A stretch of DNA of 64,000 nt from Anaerococcus marasmi (GCF_900290195.1 NZ_OLMF01000004.1:423501-487500); one strand, 5' to 3'; positions 54,479 through 61,450 are shown, counted from the first letter of the stretch. Numbers and translations are program-made. Notes: generated by a model not told the origin, from the letters alone.

Positions 54479-54502
54479 TATAATAAAACCAAGAAAGGAG
54501 GT
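54479..54502 (+). promoter_or_regulatory. Cassette-type promoter and RBS of the DUF2513 gene
   Basis: TATAAT at 54479-54484 is followed by AAACCAAGAAAGGAGG. The same stretch recurs at 56010 and 57107 before other accessory genes. Confidence 0.65.
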
Positions 54503-54508
54503 ATAACA

Positions 54509-54901
54509 ATGAAATTAAACAACGACTTAATTCGTGATATCCTACTTACTATTGAAGAATACACAGGATATGAAAAACCCATTACTTTTCACAAGCCTTA
54601 TGAAGTCGAAGAAAACAATCAACCTTTGATTAAAGACTACTCAAGAGAAGAGTTCTTCTACCACCTAAAACAATGTGAAATATCAGGTATGATTGAAGTA
54701 ATGTTAGAAACAGGAGAATATACAACAGTCTCCTATCTAACCCCGCTAGGTCATGAGTTTTTAGAAAATATAAGAAGTAATACTGTTTGGAGTAAAACTA
54801 AAACTATCTCTAAAAAACTAGGCCTTAAATCACTTGATGCAGTGAAGCAAATATCAACTAGCGTTATAACTGAAATAATCAAACAAGAATTGGGATACTA
54901 A
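54509..54901 (+). CDS. DUF2513 protein
   Basis: A 130-residue protein starting MKLNNDLIRDILLTIEEYTG, the DUF2513 signature, with a winged-helix-like layout ending near residue 90 (TTVSYLTPLGHEFLENIR) and an extra helix. These proteins are frequent in prophages beside the lysogeny region; their role is unproven. It is convergent with and overlaps the next minus-strand gene by 4 nt. Confidence 0.82.
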   Translation: MKLNNDLIRDILLTIEEYTGYEKPITFHKPYEVEENNQPLIKDYSREEFFYHLKQCEISGMIEVMLETGEYTTVSYLTPLGHEFLENIRSNTVWSKTKTISKKLGLKSLDAVKQISTSVITEIIKQELGY

Positions 54902-55086
54902 CCTCTAAAGTCATTCAAAGTGTTTTTTATAGCAGTTTGAATGACTTTTCCCATATCTATCTTGTCCATCTCATCTTCTCCAAAATGAGTACCTACGTAA
55001 TACATAAGACCTTTAAAAGCCATACTATATACAAACCATTTATAAATAGAGAAAATAAGTAAAATCAATACAATAAATTTAACCAA
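54898..55086 (-). CDS. Small membrane protein
   Basis: A 62-residue protein with an N-terminal membrane helix (MVKFIVLILLIFSIYKWFV) and a polar tail. It is convergent with the DUF2513 gene. No function known. Confidence 0.5.
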   Translation of the reverse strand: MVKFIVLILLIFSIYKWFVYSMAFKGLMYYVGTHFGEDEMDKIDMGKVIQTAIKNTLNDFRG

Positions 55087-55137
55087 TTAAACCCTCCTTC
55101 CTTATTCCTTCAAAAGGCTGAACAGATAGAAAAAGAA

Positions 55138-55311
55138 CTAATCTACCCTTATACTTTCAAGACGGTAAGTATCATGTGAAATTTGATTAGCATCTTGTTT
55201 AACTATGCTTATTAGTTTCTCTCTCTTGCTAACAACTATAGAAATAGACTCCTTTTTATTTCTCCCTGTTAATGAGCGATTTTTTATTTTCCTTTTTCTT
55301 TTCCAAAACAT
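55138..55311 (-). CDS. Small basic protein (57 aa)
   Basis: The frame MFWKRKRKIKNRSLTGRNKK onward has 57 residues. AAGGAGGAG lies just before the ATG at 55311, in the same leader type as the other minus-strand cassette genes. Very basic N-terminus; function unknown. Confidence 0.55.
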   Translation of the reverse strand: MFWKRKRKIKNRSLTGRNKKESISIVVSKREKLISIVKQDANQISHDTYRLESIRVD

Positions 55312-55428
55312 AATCTCCTCCTTCCTTATTGCTTATTAGTATTTTTTATTTAATAACATTTACCATTTTTACAATTACCATCTCCCCTATAATCGTGTAT
55401 AGTGAAATTAAAAAGGAGACATTTACTA

Positions 55429-55764
55429 ATGGAACAACCAAACTTATCACTTGATAATCACCAAATCAAAATAATAAATCACGGTCTAGCTTTGCTACCT
55501 GACTTACAAGATGCACTGCCAGATACACCAAATAATAGAAAACTATTCTCTAAATCCCATCTAGTTCCTGATTTGATAAATCAACTTGGAACTCACAAAG
55601 CTAATAATCTTACAAAAGACCAAACCGAATTAATTACACTAGCAATATTAGGTCTTCACCTTATAGCTTCAGGTCAAATCTTTATAGACCAAGAATCAAA
55701 AGACTTTTGCTCAGCCAACTTCTTTAAAATAAATCATCTTTACCAATCTTATTTGAACATCTAA
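55429..55764 (+). CDS. Accessory prophage protein
   Basis: A 111-residue mainly helical protein starting MEQPNLSLDNHQIKIINHG. The ATG at 55429 has AAGGAG 10 nt upstream; a GTG at 55402 is less likely. It overlaps the convergent minus-strand gene by 54 nt. No domain recognised. Confidence 0.55.
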   Translation: MEQPNLSLDNHQIKIINHGLALLPDLQDALPDTPNNRKLFSKSHLVPDLINQLGTHKANNLTKDQTELITLAILGLHLIASGQIFIDQESKDFCSANFFKINHLYQSYLNI

Positions 55765-55947
55765 CCTAAAAGTCGGCTCATATTTATCCCTAAAAGGCAT
55801 CTTCAAGAAACGCAAGATGTCTTTTATAGTATCAATAGGCTTTATCTCCTTTTCCTTATAGCTAAGCTTAATAAAAACATCTTCATCAGTAAATTTCTTA
55901 TTAGCCAACTCAATAAATTTTTCTCTGTAAATTTTATGCCTTCCCAT
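55711..55947 (-). CDS. Accessory prophage protein, member 1 of a local three-gene family
   Basis: A 78-residue protein starting MGRHKIYREKFIEL. Its pattern of acidic stretch, aliphatic strand, IDTI helix, F.KM and C-terminal strand recurs in the genes at 56192 and 57319. It sits behind a plus-strand gene and is read toward it. Confidence 0.55.
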   Translation of the reverse strand: MGRHKIYREKFIELANKKFTDEDVFIKLSYKEKEIKPIDTIKDILRFLKMPFRDKYEPTFRLDVQIRLVKMIYFKEVG

Positions 55948-55994
55948 AACCTCCTCCTTCCTTATTCCTTAACAAACAACATTATTTTATAATC

Positions 55995-56032
55995 TCCTCC
56001 ACAATCTCGTATAATAAAACCAAGAAAGGAGG
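55995..56032 (+). repeat. 38-bp promoter-RBS repeat, copy 1
   Basis: Identical over 38 bp to 57092-57129. It holds TATAAT (56010-56015) and AAAGGAGG (56025-56032) and drives a small plus-strand gene. Confidence 0.85.
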
Positions 56033-56039
56033 TGACTAT

Positions 56040-56195
56040 ATGCCAACTACTTCTTTTTATGAACAAGTAGAATACTTAACACGACTTCTACTAGAATCAA
56101 AGGACTTGTCCGACCAAACTCCAGAGTCAATTGTAAAACTCTACAAAGAAACTTATGAACAAGTCAAAGAAGCTCTATCAGCTTACGGATATTAA
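56040..56195 (+). CDS. Small accessory protein (51 aa), paralog of the gene at 57137
   Basis: A 51-residue helical protein (FYEQVEYLTRLLLESKDLSD, then QTPESIVKLYKETYEQV). It is clearly homologous to the 61-residue protein at 57137-57322 and has the same promoter. Its end overlaps the minus-strand gene by 4 nt. Confidence 0.7.
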   Translation: MPTTSFYEQVEYLTRLLLESKDLSDQTPESIVKLYKETYEQVKEALSAYGY

Positions 56196-56383
56196 CGTGT
56201 TATGTTAATATTTACAGGAGTGCAATTTACCTTGTACTCCTTTTCTATTCTTTTCATTTTCTCAAAAATAGTATCTATAAAATCTAGGTCCTCATCCTTA
56301 AAAGCAAGAAAATTAATATTTATCTCTACATCCTTTTTGCTTGCGATTTCTAAATTTTCATATTCAACTAATCTCTCTCCCAT
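56192..56383 (-). CDS. Accessory prophage protein, member 2 of a local three-gene family
   Basis: A 63-residue protein starting MGERLVEYENLEIA, with INFLAFKDEDLDFIDTIFEK then a C-terminal strand VNINITR. It resembles the genes at 55711 and 57319. It is convergent with the 51-residue gene. Confidence 0.55.
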   Translation of the reverse strand: MGERLVEYENLEIASKKDVEININFLAFKDEDLDFIDTIFEKMKRIEKEYKVNCTPVNINITR

Positions 56384-56472
56384 AATCTCCTCCTTCCTTA
56401 TTGCTTGACTTACGACTTTAATTTAGTATCTCCTCCATAATCTTGTATAATAAAATCAAAAAGGAGAAACCC

Positions 56473-56883
56473 ATGTCAACCTACGACGATTTTGCAATAG
56501 TTAATGTAAAAATACTAAAATACATACTAAAAAATGATAATATACTAACAAAGCATCAAATCCTATCCAAATTCCCGGATAATAAATACCAGACACTCCA
56601 CAGACTAGAAACAATGTCCAAACCCAAAGGCCTATACTTTAAGCCTGGTGAAGAAGAGACTCAATATATCGAAGAATCTTATATTTGGACCAAAGACTCT
56701 AATGGCTTTGATAAAATAAAGTACACGGGAAACTTATCCCTCACTACCAATGGCAAGTCCTATCTCCTAGACTACGTCTTACACAATCGAAGAAATATCT
56801 TCTGGGAAATTATTAGATCCTTCTTCTTCCCTTCCCTTGTAGCCCTACTAGTAAGTGCAATAGCAAACTACCTATTTCCTTAA
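56473..56883 (+). CDS. Membrane-anchored winged-helix-like accessory protein
   Basis: A 136-residue protein. The N-terminal 50 residues (AIVNVKILKYILKNDNILTK, then HQILSKFPDNKYQTLHRLETM) look like a winged-helix domain; a C-terminal membrane helix (FFFPSLVALLVSAIANYLF) follows. The ATG at 56473 has AAGGAG 6-7 nt upstream. Possible host-exclusion function is speculative. Confidence 0.6.
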   Translation: MSTYDDFAIVNVKILKYILKNDNILTKHQILSKFPDNKYQTLHRLETMSKPKGLYFKPGEEETQYIEESYIWTKDSNGFDKIKYTGNLSLTTNGKSYLLDYVLHNRRNIFWEIIRSFFFPSLVALLVSAIANYLFP

Positions 56884-57045
56884 AAAATAATTATAAAGAA
56901 AAGCCACACCCAAGGCTGACAAGCAAGGACAAATCCAATCCATAAAAAACCAAAATACCTTACTATCCTTAATCATCAGCCTTGTATAAGTTCTATCGTC
57001 CATACCATCCTTAAAATAGTTAATAGCTTTTTTAATCCATCCCAC
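56872..57045 (-). CDS. Small membrane protein (57 aa)
   Basis: A 57-residue frame with a GTG start at 57045 and GGAGGAG upstream: MGWIKKAINYFKDGMDDRTY, then a hydrophobic C-terminal half (FWFFMDWICPCLSALGVAFL). It overlaps the convergent plus-strand gene by 12 nt. Function unknown. Confidence 0.55.
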   Translation of the reverse strand: MGWIKKAINYFKDGMDDRTYTRLMIKDSKVFWFFMDWICPCLSALGVAFLYNYFLRK

Positions 57046-57091
57046 AATCTCCTCCTTCCTTATTGCTTGAAAACTTAATTAATTTATAACT

Positions 57092-57129
57092 TCCTCCACA
57101 ATCTCGTATAATAAAACCAAGAAAGGAGG
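57092..57129 (+). repeat. 38-bp promoter-RBS repeat, copy 2
   Basis: Identical to 55995-56032. TATAAT is at 57107-57112. Weaker versions with TATAATAAAA plus AAGGAG precede the genes at 54509 and 56473. Confidence 0.85.
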
Positions 57130-57136
57130 CAAAATT

Positions 57137-57322
57137 ATGTCTGAAAATTCATTCGATAATACAACCGAATACCTAACAAAACTTTTCTTAGAATCAAGAA
57201 ATCTTTCTGATCAGACACCTGAATCCTTAGTAAAGCTATACAAAGATACCTACAAGCAAATCAACGAATCTTTGAAAGCTTATAATAAGACTCAGAAAAA
57301 TAATCAAAAAATATATTATTAG
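57137..57322 (+). CDS. Small accessory protein (61 aa), paralog of the gene at 56040
   Basis: A 61-residue helical protein (TTEYLTKLFLESRNLSDQTP, then ESLVKLYKDTYKQINESL) with a Lys/Gln/Asn-rich tail. It overlaps the convergent minus-strand gene by 4 nt, as in its paralog, so the whole two-gene unit seems duplicated. Confidence 0.7.
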   Translation: MSENSFDNTTEYLTKLFLESRNLSDQTPESLVKLYKDTYKQINESLKAYNKTQKNNQKIYY

Positions 57323-57675
57323 TTAGTAGATCTAATAATAATCTTCTTAGGCTTACAATGAACGTTGTAAGCCTTAGCAAGAATTCTAAATCCTCTCAAA
57401 GTTTCGCTTAGCTCATAAATATTACTTACGATTAGCTCATCTATAACAAAATCCTGTCTATACTCATCTTTTGAAAAATCTACCTCAGCAAAAATTTCAT
57501 CTTGAAAATAATCAAAATCTTCCATATCCTCGGAAACAAATTCTTTCTGTAATTCAATTAAAATTTGCTTAGACTCTTCTACTTGTAAAATGTTTAACTT
57601 CTTAATTGCACTATTAAGCTTTCTAACTACTCCTAAAGTGAATGAATCATCTTTTAATATTTCCTTTTCTCCCAT
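57319..57675 (-). CDS. Accessory prophage protein, member 3 of a local three-gene family
   Basis: A 118-residue acidic protein. Its C-terminal half (LSETLRGFRILAKAYNVHCK, then PKKIIIR) resembles the genes at 55711 and 56192. It has an extra N-terminal helical part. It is convergent with the 61-residue gene and downstream of the Cro gene. Confidence 0.55.
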   Translation of the reverse strand: MGEKEILKDDSFTLGVVRKLNSAIKKLNILQVEESKQILIELQKEFVSEDMEDFDYFQDEIFAEVDFSKDEYRQDFVIDELIVSNIYELSETLRGFRILAKAYNVHCKPKKIIIRSTN

Positions 57676-57696
57676 AATCTCTCCTTTGTTTTTCTA

Positions 57697-58056
57697 AACG
57701 GATTATCCGTTATACTGCAGTAAAAAAAATATCTATTATATCTTGCTCAGATTTTAAGTTCAGTAAATCTCTAGTCTTTTCAATCTCTGATTGATTGAAA
57801 AAAGTCTCATTTTTCAATCTGGTATTAAGCGTAGTAGAGCTAATGCCTAGAGCTTTAGCAAATTCTTGTTGAGTTCCATAAACTTCTTTAATTTTTCCTT
57901 TTAATTTATTGTAATTAAATTCCAAAGAAATACCCCCTTTTCTCTAATCGGTTTATCCGTTATTCATATATTACCATCTTCTTTTTATCTTGTCAACGGT
58001 TTTTCTTATATTTCCTTTAATAAACAGTTGTTTTTTTACGGAATATCTTATATAAT
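57697..58056. promoter_or_regulatory. CI/Cro operators and divergent promoters
   Basis: A perfect 15-bp palindrome AACGGAT-T-ATCCGTT lies at 57697-57711 over the Cro stop, and a related dyad at 57946-57961 lies just after the Cro promoter. That promoter, on the minus strand, is TTGACA (57996-57991), 17-nt spacer, TAATAT (57973-57968). The CI promoter on the plus strand is TTGTTT (58028-58033), 17-nt spacer, TATAAT (58051-58056). A half site ACGG lies at 58038-58041. Confidence 0.75.
57710..57925 (-). CDS. Cro-like repressor (DUF739 family)
   Basis: A 71-residue helix-turn-helix protein: KEVYGTQQEFAKALGISSTT then LNTRLKNETFF. It is the first gene of the early rightward-leftward switch, divergent from CI. 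The start is the TTG at 57925, with AAAGGGGG 7 nt upstream. It should bind the operators next to its promoter and favour lytic growth. Confidence 0.85.
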   Translation of the reverse strand: MEFNYNKLKGKIKEVYGTQQEFAKALGISSTTLNTRLKNETFFNQSEIEKTRDLLNLKSEQDIIDIFFTAV

Positions 58057-58089
58057 ATAAATAACAAAAAGTAAGGAGAAGATAAAATA

Positions 58090-58590
58090 ATGTCAGACTT
58101 TGTGAAAAGACTAAATCAATTAATGAACGAAAATAAAATTTCTCAAAATAAATTATCAGAAATAACCGGCATAACTCAATCATCTATTAGTGATTGGGCT
58201 AACGGAAAATATAAACCCAGACAAGATAAAGTTTATTTATTATCTGAAGCCTTAAAAGTTTCTCCGGCTTATTTGCTGGGATACTCAGATAACAAAAATT
58301 TAGATCAGAAATCAACAACAAATAATACTAGTAAAATAGACAAATTATTTAATCAATTAAATGATGAGGGAAAGGGAAAAGCCATCTCCTACACCCAAGA
58401 TCTAGTAGACTCAGGTAAATATAAGAAAACCATCAAAGAAGATACTTCCGACTACATAACAACAATAGATGACATGAGATCCTACCTAATGACAATCCCC
58501 ATGGCTGCATTCGACGGCAAACTAAACCCAGCCCAAATGAACGACGAAGAAATTATTTCATTATACAAATTACTAAAAGATAACGAATAA
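58090..58590 (+). CDS. CI-type lysogeny repressor (XRE family)
   Basis: A 166-residue repressor. The helix-turn-helix is in the stretch SQNKLSEITGITQSSISDWA (about 18-37). It lacks a LexA-like self-cleavage domain; the C-terminal part is short and helical. With the ImmA-type protease gene 9 nt downstream it fits an ImmR/ImmA system, where the protease and not RecA-driven self-cleavage removes the repressor. Promoter and operators lie just upstream. Confidence 0.9.
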   Translation: MSDFVKRLNQLMNENKISQNKLSEITGITQSSISDWANGKYKPRQDKVYLLSEALKVSPAYLLGYSDNKNLDQKSTTNNTSKIDKLFNQLNDEGKGKAISYTQDLVDSGKYKKTIKEDTSDYITTIDDMRSYLMTIPMAAFDGKLNPAQMNDEEIISLYKLLKDNE

Positions 58591-58599
58591 GGATTAACC

Positions 58600-59010
58600 A
58601 TGATTAAAAAGGAAATAGATGATACAATCAAAAATCTAATAAAAAATGCAGGTTCAAGTGATCTATACGATATCATCTCCTACCTTGACATAACCATCAA
58701 ACCCTGCCAGGGCAAGAGCTTCTACTGTCAACTAAATGACCACAAATATATCTACATGGATAACAATTTAGTAGAAAACATCAAGCCCTTTGTCCTAGCC
58801 CACGAACTAGGCCACGCAGTCCTACACAAGGAAGAGATATATCACTACTCCCCTCTTTCTATTAACAAGACATCTACAGAAAGAGAAGCAGACTATTTTG
58901 CTTTTAGGATTTTAGGTAAGAGTATAGATCCAACTTTAGATTATACAATAAGTCAATATGCAAACCTATTAGCTGTAAGTGAGGATACTATAAAATATAT
59001 AATGAATTAA
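58600..59010 (+). CDS. ImmA/IrrE-type metallopeptidase
   Basis: A 136-residue zinc protease. The active site HELGHAVLH (about residues 68-76) is clear, with the ERE third-ligand region STEREADYFAF about 30 residues later. It should cleave the CI repressor to induce the prophage. It is co-transcribed with the repressor. Confidence 0.92.
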   Translation: MIKKEIDDTIKNLIKNAGSSDLYDIISYLDITIKPCQGKSFYCQLNDHKYIYMDNNLVENIKPFVLAHELGHAVLHKEEIYHYSPLSINKTSTEREADYFAFRILGKSIDPTLDYTISQYANLLAVSEDTIKYIMN

Positions 59011-59023
59011 AAAGGAGTTTAAC

Positions 59024-59551
59024 ATGGAATATATAATAATGGCCATCATTATAATTATTGTTATAGCAAAAGTTACCGGAGAAGATAAGAAGTTGAAGAC
59101 CAAGAGTGATCCAAATGCAGAAGGCTATGATAATACTAGGTTAACGATAGAGGAGAAATATAACTATGAGGAAATCTATCTAACTGGAGTTAATTATTAT
59201 ACTTCAAACATAGATAAATTTATGAAAAAATTTCCACACCCTGATTGGGATAATGATAAAATAGATAAATTAGTCCATTATAAATACTATGCTCAAAACA
59301 ATGCGCTAGTAAAATTAAAAAACGAAAATCATAAGAATGACCCAAAAGCTATTAAGGTTACTTTAAACCGTAGAACAATTGGATATATTTCTAGAGACCA
59401 AAAATCATTAGTGAGAAAATTAACCAAAATACCTAATTTAGTTAGAGCTGAAATCTATGGAGGTCCTAGAAAAGTCTACGATCCTAAAAAAGATAAATAT
59501 ATAAAATCGAAAGATTATAATTATACCGTAAGGATATATATAGAAAAATAA
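59024..59551 (+). CDS. Membrane-anchored HIRAN-domain protein
   Basis: A 175-residue protein. An N-terminal membrane helix (MAIIIIIVIAKV) precedes a HIRAN-type domain at about 95-175: LVKLKNENHKNDPKAIKVTL then RRTIGYISRD. HIRAN domains bind DNA ends. It is the third gene of the repressor operon. Function in the lysogen unknown. Confidence 0.75.
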   Translation: MEYIIMAIIIIIVIAKVTGEDKKLKTKSDPNAEGYDNTRLTIEEKYNYEEIYLTGVNYYTSNIDKFMKKFPHPDWDNDKIDKLVHYKYYAQNNALVKLKNENHKNDPKAIKVTLNRRTIGYISRDQKSLVRKLTKIPNLVRAEIYGGPRKVYDPKKDKYIKSKDYNYTVRIYIEK

Positions 59552-59605
59552 ATAAAACATCCTTAAAATTAAATCAATTTTAAAGATAAGTGCCTACTAT
59601 AAACT

Positions 59606-59634
59606 TTGACAAATATTAATATGTAAACTATAAT
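59606..59634 (+). promoter_or_regulatory. Consensus sigma-A promoter of a small RNA
   Basis: TTGACA (59606-59611), 17-nt spacer, TATAAT (59629-59634): both boxes and spacer are perfect consensus. The transcript would start near 59641. Confidence 0.85.
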
Positions 59635-59639
59635 CATGA

Positions 59640-59708
59640 TAGAATATTCAATGGCCTCGCGAAAGCGGACTGCAATATCCCTATCACATTATAGTGGTAG
59701 GGTTTTTT
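59640..59708 (+). ncRNA. Candidate small structured RNA (about 68 nt) ending in a terminator
   Basis: A perfect promoter leads to a short transcript. GATAG and ATATT pair with AATAT and CTATC around a CGC-GAAA-GCG hairpin. A competing hairpin CCCTATCAC/GTGGTAGGG (59679-59702) followed by TTTTTT ends it. The shared CCCTATC segment makes the two folds exclusive, as in an attenuator. No ORF with a ribosome binding site is present. Confidence 0.65.
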
Positions 59709-59719
59709 GTTTCTATAAT

Positions 59720-59804
59720 TATAAATAAATAAAAAGAGATTCCCCTCGTTCCCCAACGCTGGAATCTCTTAGAAACTTAGCAGACGGTATCACTCCGCCT
59801 GCTT
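59720..59804 (-). ncRNA. Candidate minus-strand small RNA with strong terminator
   Basis: On the minus strand an extended -10 (TGG-TATAAT, TATAAT at 59812-59807) lies before two hairpins: AGCAG-CGG/CCG-CTGCT (59803-59779), then AAGAGATTCC/GGAATCTCTT (59770-59734), the latter followed by TTTATTTATT. The layout fits a short RNA, facing the plus-strand RNA, upstream of the integrase. Confidence 0.5.
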
Positions 59805-59830
59805 CTATTATACCATAAATAGGAGGAAAT

Positions 59831-60922
59831 ATGGCTACAAGAAGAAAACTTCCAAACGGTACAGGCTCAGTCGAACGAGTCAAATATACCCCTCAAGGCA
59901 AAGTAAGAGTCAACCAATACAGGGCAAGACTTCCGAAAAGTAAGGGTAGAAAAGACATAGGCTTTTACAAAACCTATACCAAAGCCCTGGATGCTTTAAT
60001 TAATTACAAAGAACCTGAACCAGAAATTACCTTCAAAGAAATCTTCCAACAATTTAAGAGATCAAATGAATTCTTAAAAGTGAGTAGTAAAACCCAGGCT
60101 AGACATGAGAAATCTTTCCAAAGATTTGAAGAACTCCACGACATGAATATCCATGACATAAAATATTCAGACCTACAAGACGTCTTAGACCAAATGGAGT
60201 TAGAAGGCTACGAAAAACCACTAGGCAACGGAGAATACATCCACATGGAATACTCTCAAAACTCAATAAAAAGATTAAAAATTGTAGTAAGTAAAATATA
60301 CCAAAGAGCCATCAAAGAAAACCTAATCCAACTAGACCTATCAAAGTACCTGGAAGTAGGTGGTGTAGGAATAAGAAGACATAAAGAAACCTTCACAAAA
60401 TCAGAAATAGAAACCTTATTCAAATCAATCCCCCACAATCCAGATGCCATGCACGTACTAGTAATGATATTTACAGGAATGAGAACAGGAGAATACTTAT
60501 ATCTTAAAACAAATAAGATTGACCTTGATAAAAACCAAATAAAAGATTTTGGCGAAAAAACAGATGCAGGCAAAACACGAAAAATGTATATACATCCTAG
60601 AATCAAAGACATAGTAAAATACCTAATAAAGCAAAGTCAAACAGGAAATATCGTAGAAGCAACAAGATTAAACGGAGAAACCTACATCCCAAGCGACACT
60701 AAATTTTATAAGGATATCTATTATCCCGCCCTAGAAAAAGCTGGAATAAAAAGAAAAATCCCATACACTTGCCGATACACCTTCGCAACCATTGCCCATC
60801 AATCCGGAGTAAGCGATAAGGCTCTACAAAAATTAATGGGCCATACTGACTTCGCCGTAACAGCAAATTCTTACATCCAAGAATACGACGACTACCTTTA
60901 CAAAGAACTACAAAAAATATAA
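59831..60922 (+). CDS. int: Phage integrase, tyrosine recombinase
   Basis: A 363-residue site-specific recombinase. The N-terminal arm-binding domain (about 1-60) and SAM-like core domain are followed by the catalytic domain: Arg in FTGMRTGEYLYL (about residue 218), RYTFAT (about 318-323), LMGHTD (about 338), and the nucleophile Tyr in NSYIQEY (about 349). The usual His of HxxR is a Tyr (YTCR). It integrates at tRNA-Lys. AGGAGG precedes the ATG. Confidence 0.95.
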   Translation: MATRRKLPNGTGSVERVKYTPQGKVRVNQYRARLPKSKGRKDIGFYKTYTKALDALINYKEPEPEITFKEIFQQFKRSNEFLKVSSKTQARHEKSFQRFEELHDMNIHDIKYSDLQDVLDQMELEGYEKPLGNGEYIHMEYSQNSIKRLKIVVSKIYQRAIKENLIQLDLSKYLEVGGVGIRRHKETFTKSEIETLFKSIPHNPDAMHVLVMIFTGMRTGEYLYLKTNKIDLDKNQIKDFGEKTDAGKTRKMYIHPRIKDIVKYLIKQSQTGNIVEATRLNGETYIPSDTKFYKDIYYPALEKAGIKRKIPYTCRYTFATIAHQSGVSDKALQKLMGHTDFAVTANSYIQEYDDYLYKELQKI

Positions 60923-60927
60923 ACCTC

Positions 60928-60950
60928 TGTGGGCAACGTGTGGGCAACGT
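60928..60950. repeat. Right integrase arm-type sites
   Basis: Two tandem TGTGGGCAACG units 11-13 nt apart, matching 25415-25436. They start 6 nt after the int stop. Confidence 0.65.
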
Positions 60951-61030
60951 ACATCAATAAAGCCCAATAAAGCCAAACAAAAACGGCTTAAAATACGCAA
61001 TCGTTGAAATCTCAATACCCAAGAATAGCA

Positions 61031-61045
61031 CTGATGGTGCACCAA
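61031..61045. repeat. attR core repeat
   Basis: CTGATGGTGCACCAA, identical to attL at 25358-25372. Confidence 0.9.
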
Positions 61046-61052
61046 ACATATT

Positions 61053-61074
61053 AGAGGCCTTGCCTCTTTTTTTT
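61053..61074 (+). terminator. Terminator of tRNA-Lys displaced by the prophage
   Basis: AGAGGC pairs with GCCTCT around CTT and runs into eight T. It lies 7 nt behind attR. In the uninfected chromosome it would be 7 nt behind the tRNA, so it is most simply the native tRNA terminator. Confidence 0.8.
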
Positions 61075-61090
61075 ATTCTTATTTAACTAG

Positions 61091-61144
61091 TATATATAGT
61101 AAAAGAGCTACCATATTTATTGGCAACTCCTCTTACTATATATT
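61091..61144. terminator. Hairpin after the DUF4298 gene
   Basis: TATATAGTAA-AGAG pairs with CTCTTACTATATA (one gap) around about 20 nt. It lies at the end of the minus-strand DUF4298 gene and may be bidirectional. Confidence 0.6.
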
Positions 61145-61147
61145 TAT

Positions 61148-61450
61148 TTATCTATCTTGTATCAAATCATTTGCTGTTTCTAATAAGGCTAGGCCTGTGT
61201 AATAATTTTCTCCCATCAAATCATAGATAGCATCTTCGCTCAGTACAGCCTGATTTATATCATCCCCTATCTCTCCTCTGTTGGATGCATCCATATCCTT
61301 TGTAAAATCTTCGCTATAATAATAAGTAACTAGTCTCTTGTACTCATCTTGATGATCTACAAATTCTTCTAGAGCTTTTTTTAAATTTTCCATTAATTTT
61401 TCATGATCTTCAAATATTTCATTTAGTTCGTTTAGGTAATTATAGTCCAT
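61148..61450 (-). CDS. DUF4298 protein
   Basis: A 100-residue acidic helical protein with the DUF4298 pattern (YYYSEDFTKDMDASNRGEI, then GVLSEDAIYDL-like SEDAIYDLMGENY). Function unknown. GGAG precedes the ATG. It overlaps the hydrolase gene by 11 nt. Confidence 0.82.
   Translation of the reverse strand: MDYNYLNELNEIFEDHEKLMENLKKALEEFVDHQDEYKRLVTYYYSEDFTKDMDASNRGEIGDDINQAVLSEDAIYDLMGENYYTGLALLETANDLIQDR

Larger units (their letters stand above)
25358..61045. mobile_element. Siphovirus-type prophage integrated in tRNA-Lys(CTT)
   Basis: The element spans a 15-bp direct repeat, from the tRNA 3' end to a copy behind the integrase, about 35.7 kb. It holds integrase, CI/Cro, replication, packaging, head, tail and lysis genes. 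Structural genes are intact apart from a group I intron in the tape measure gene and one early gene with a nonsense codon. No recognisable small terminase was found. The element appears nearly complete and may be inducible; that is an inference. Confidence 0.93.

Noticed and set aside
59636-59731. 30-codon frame inside the plus-strand small RNA
   Set aside because: Its ATG lies before the expected transcription start and it has no ribosome binding site.
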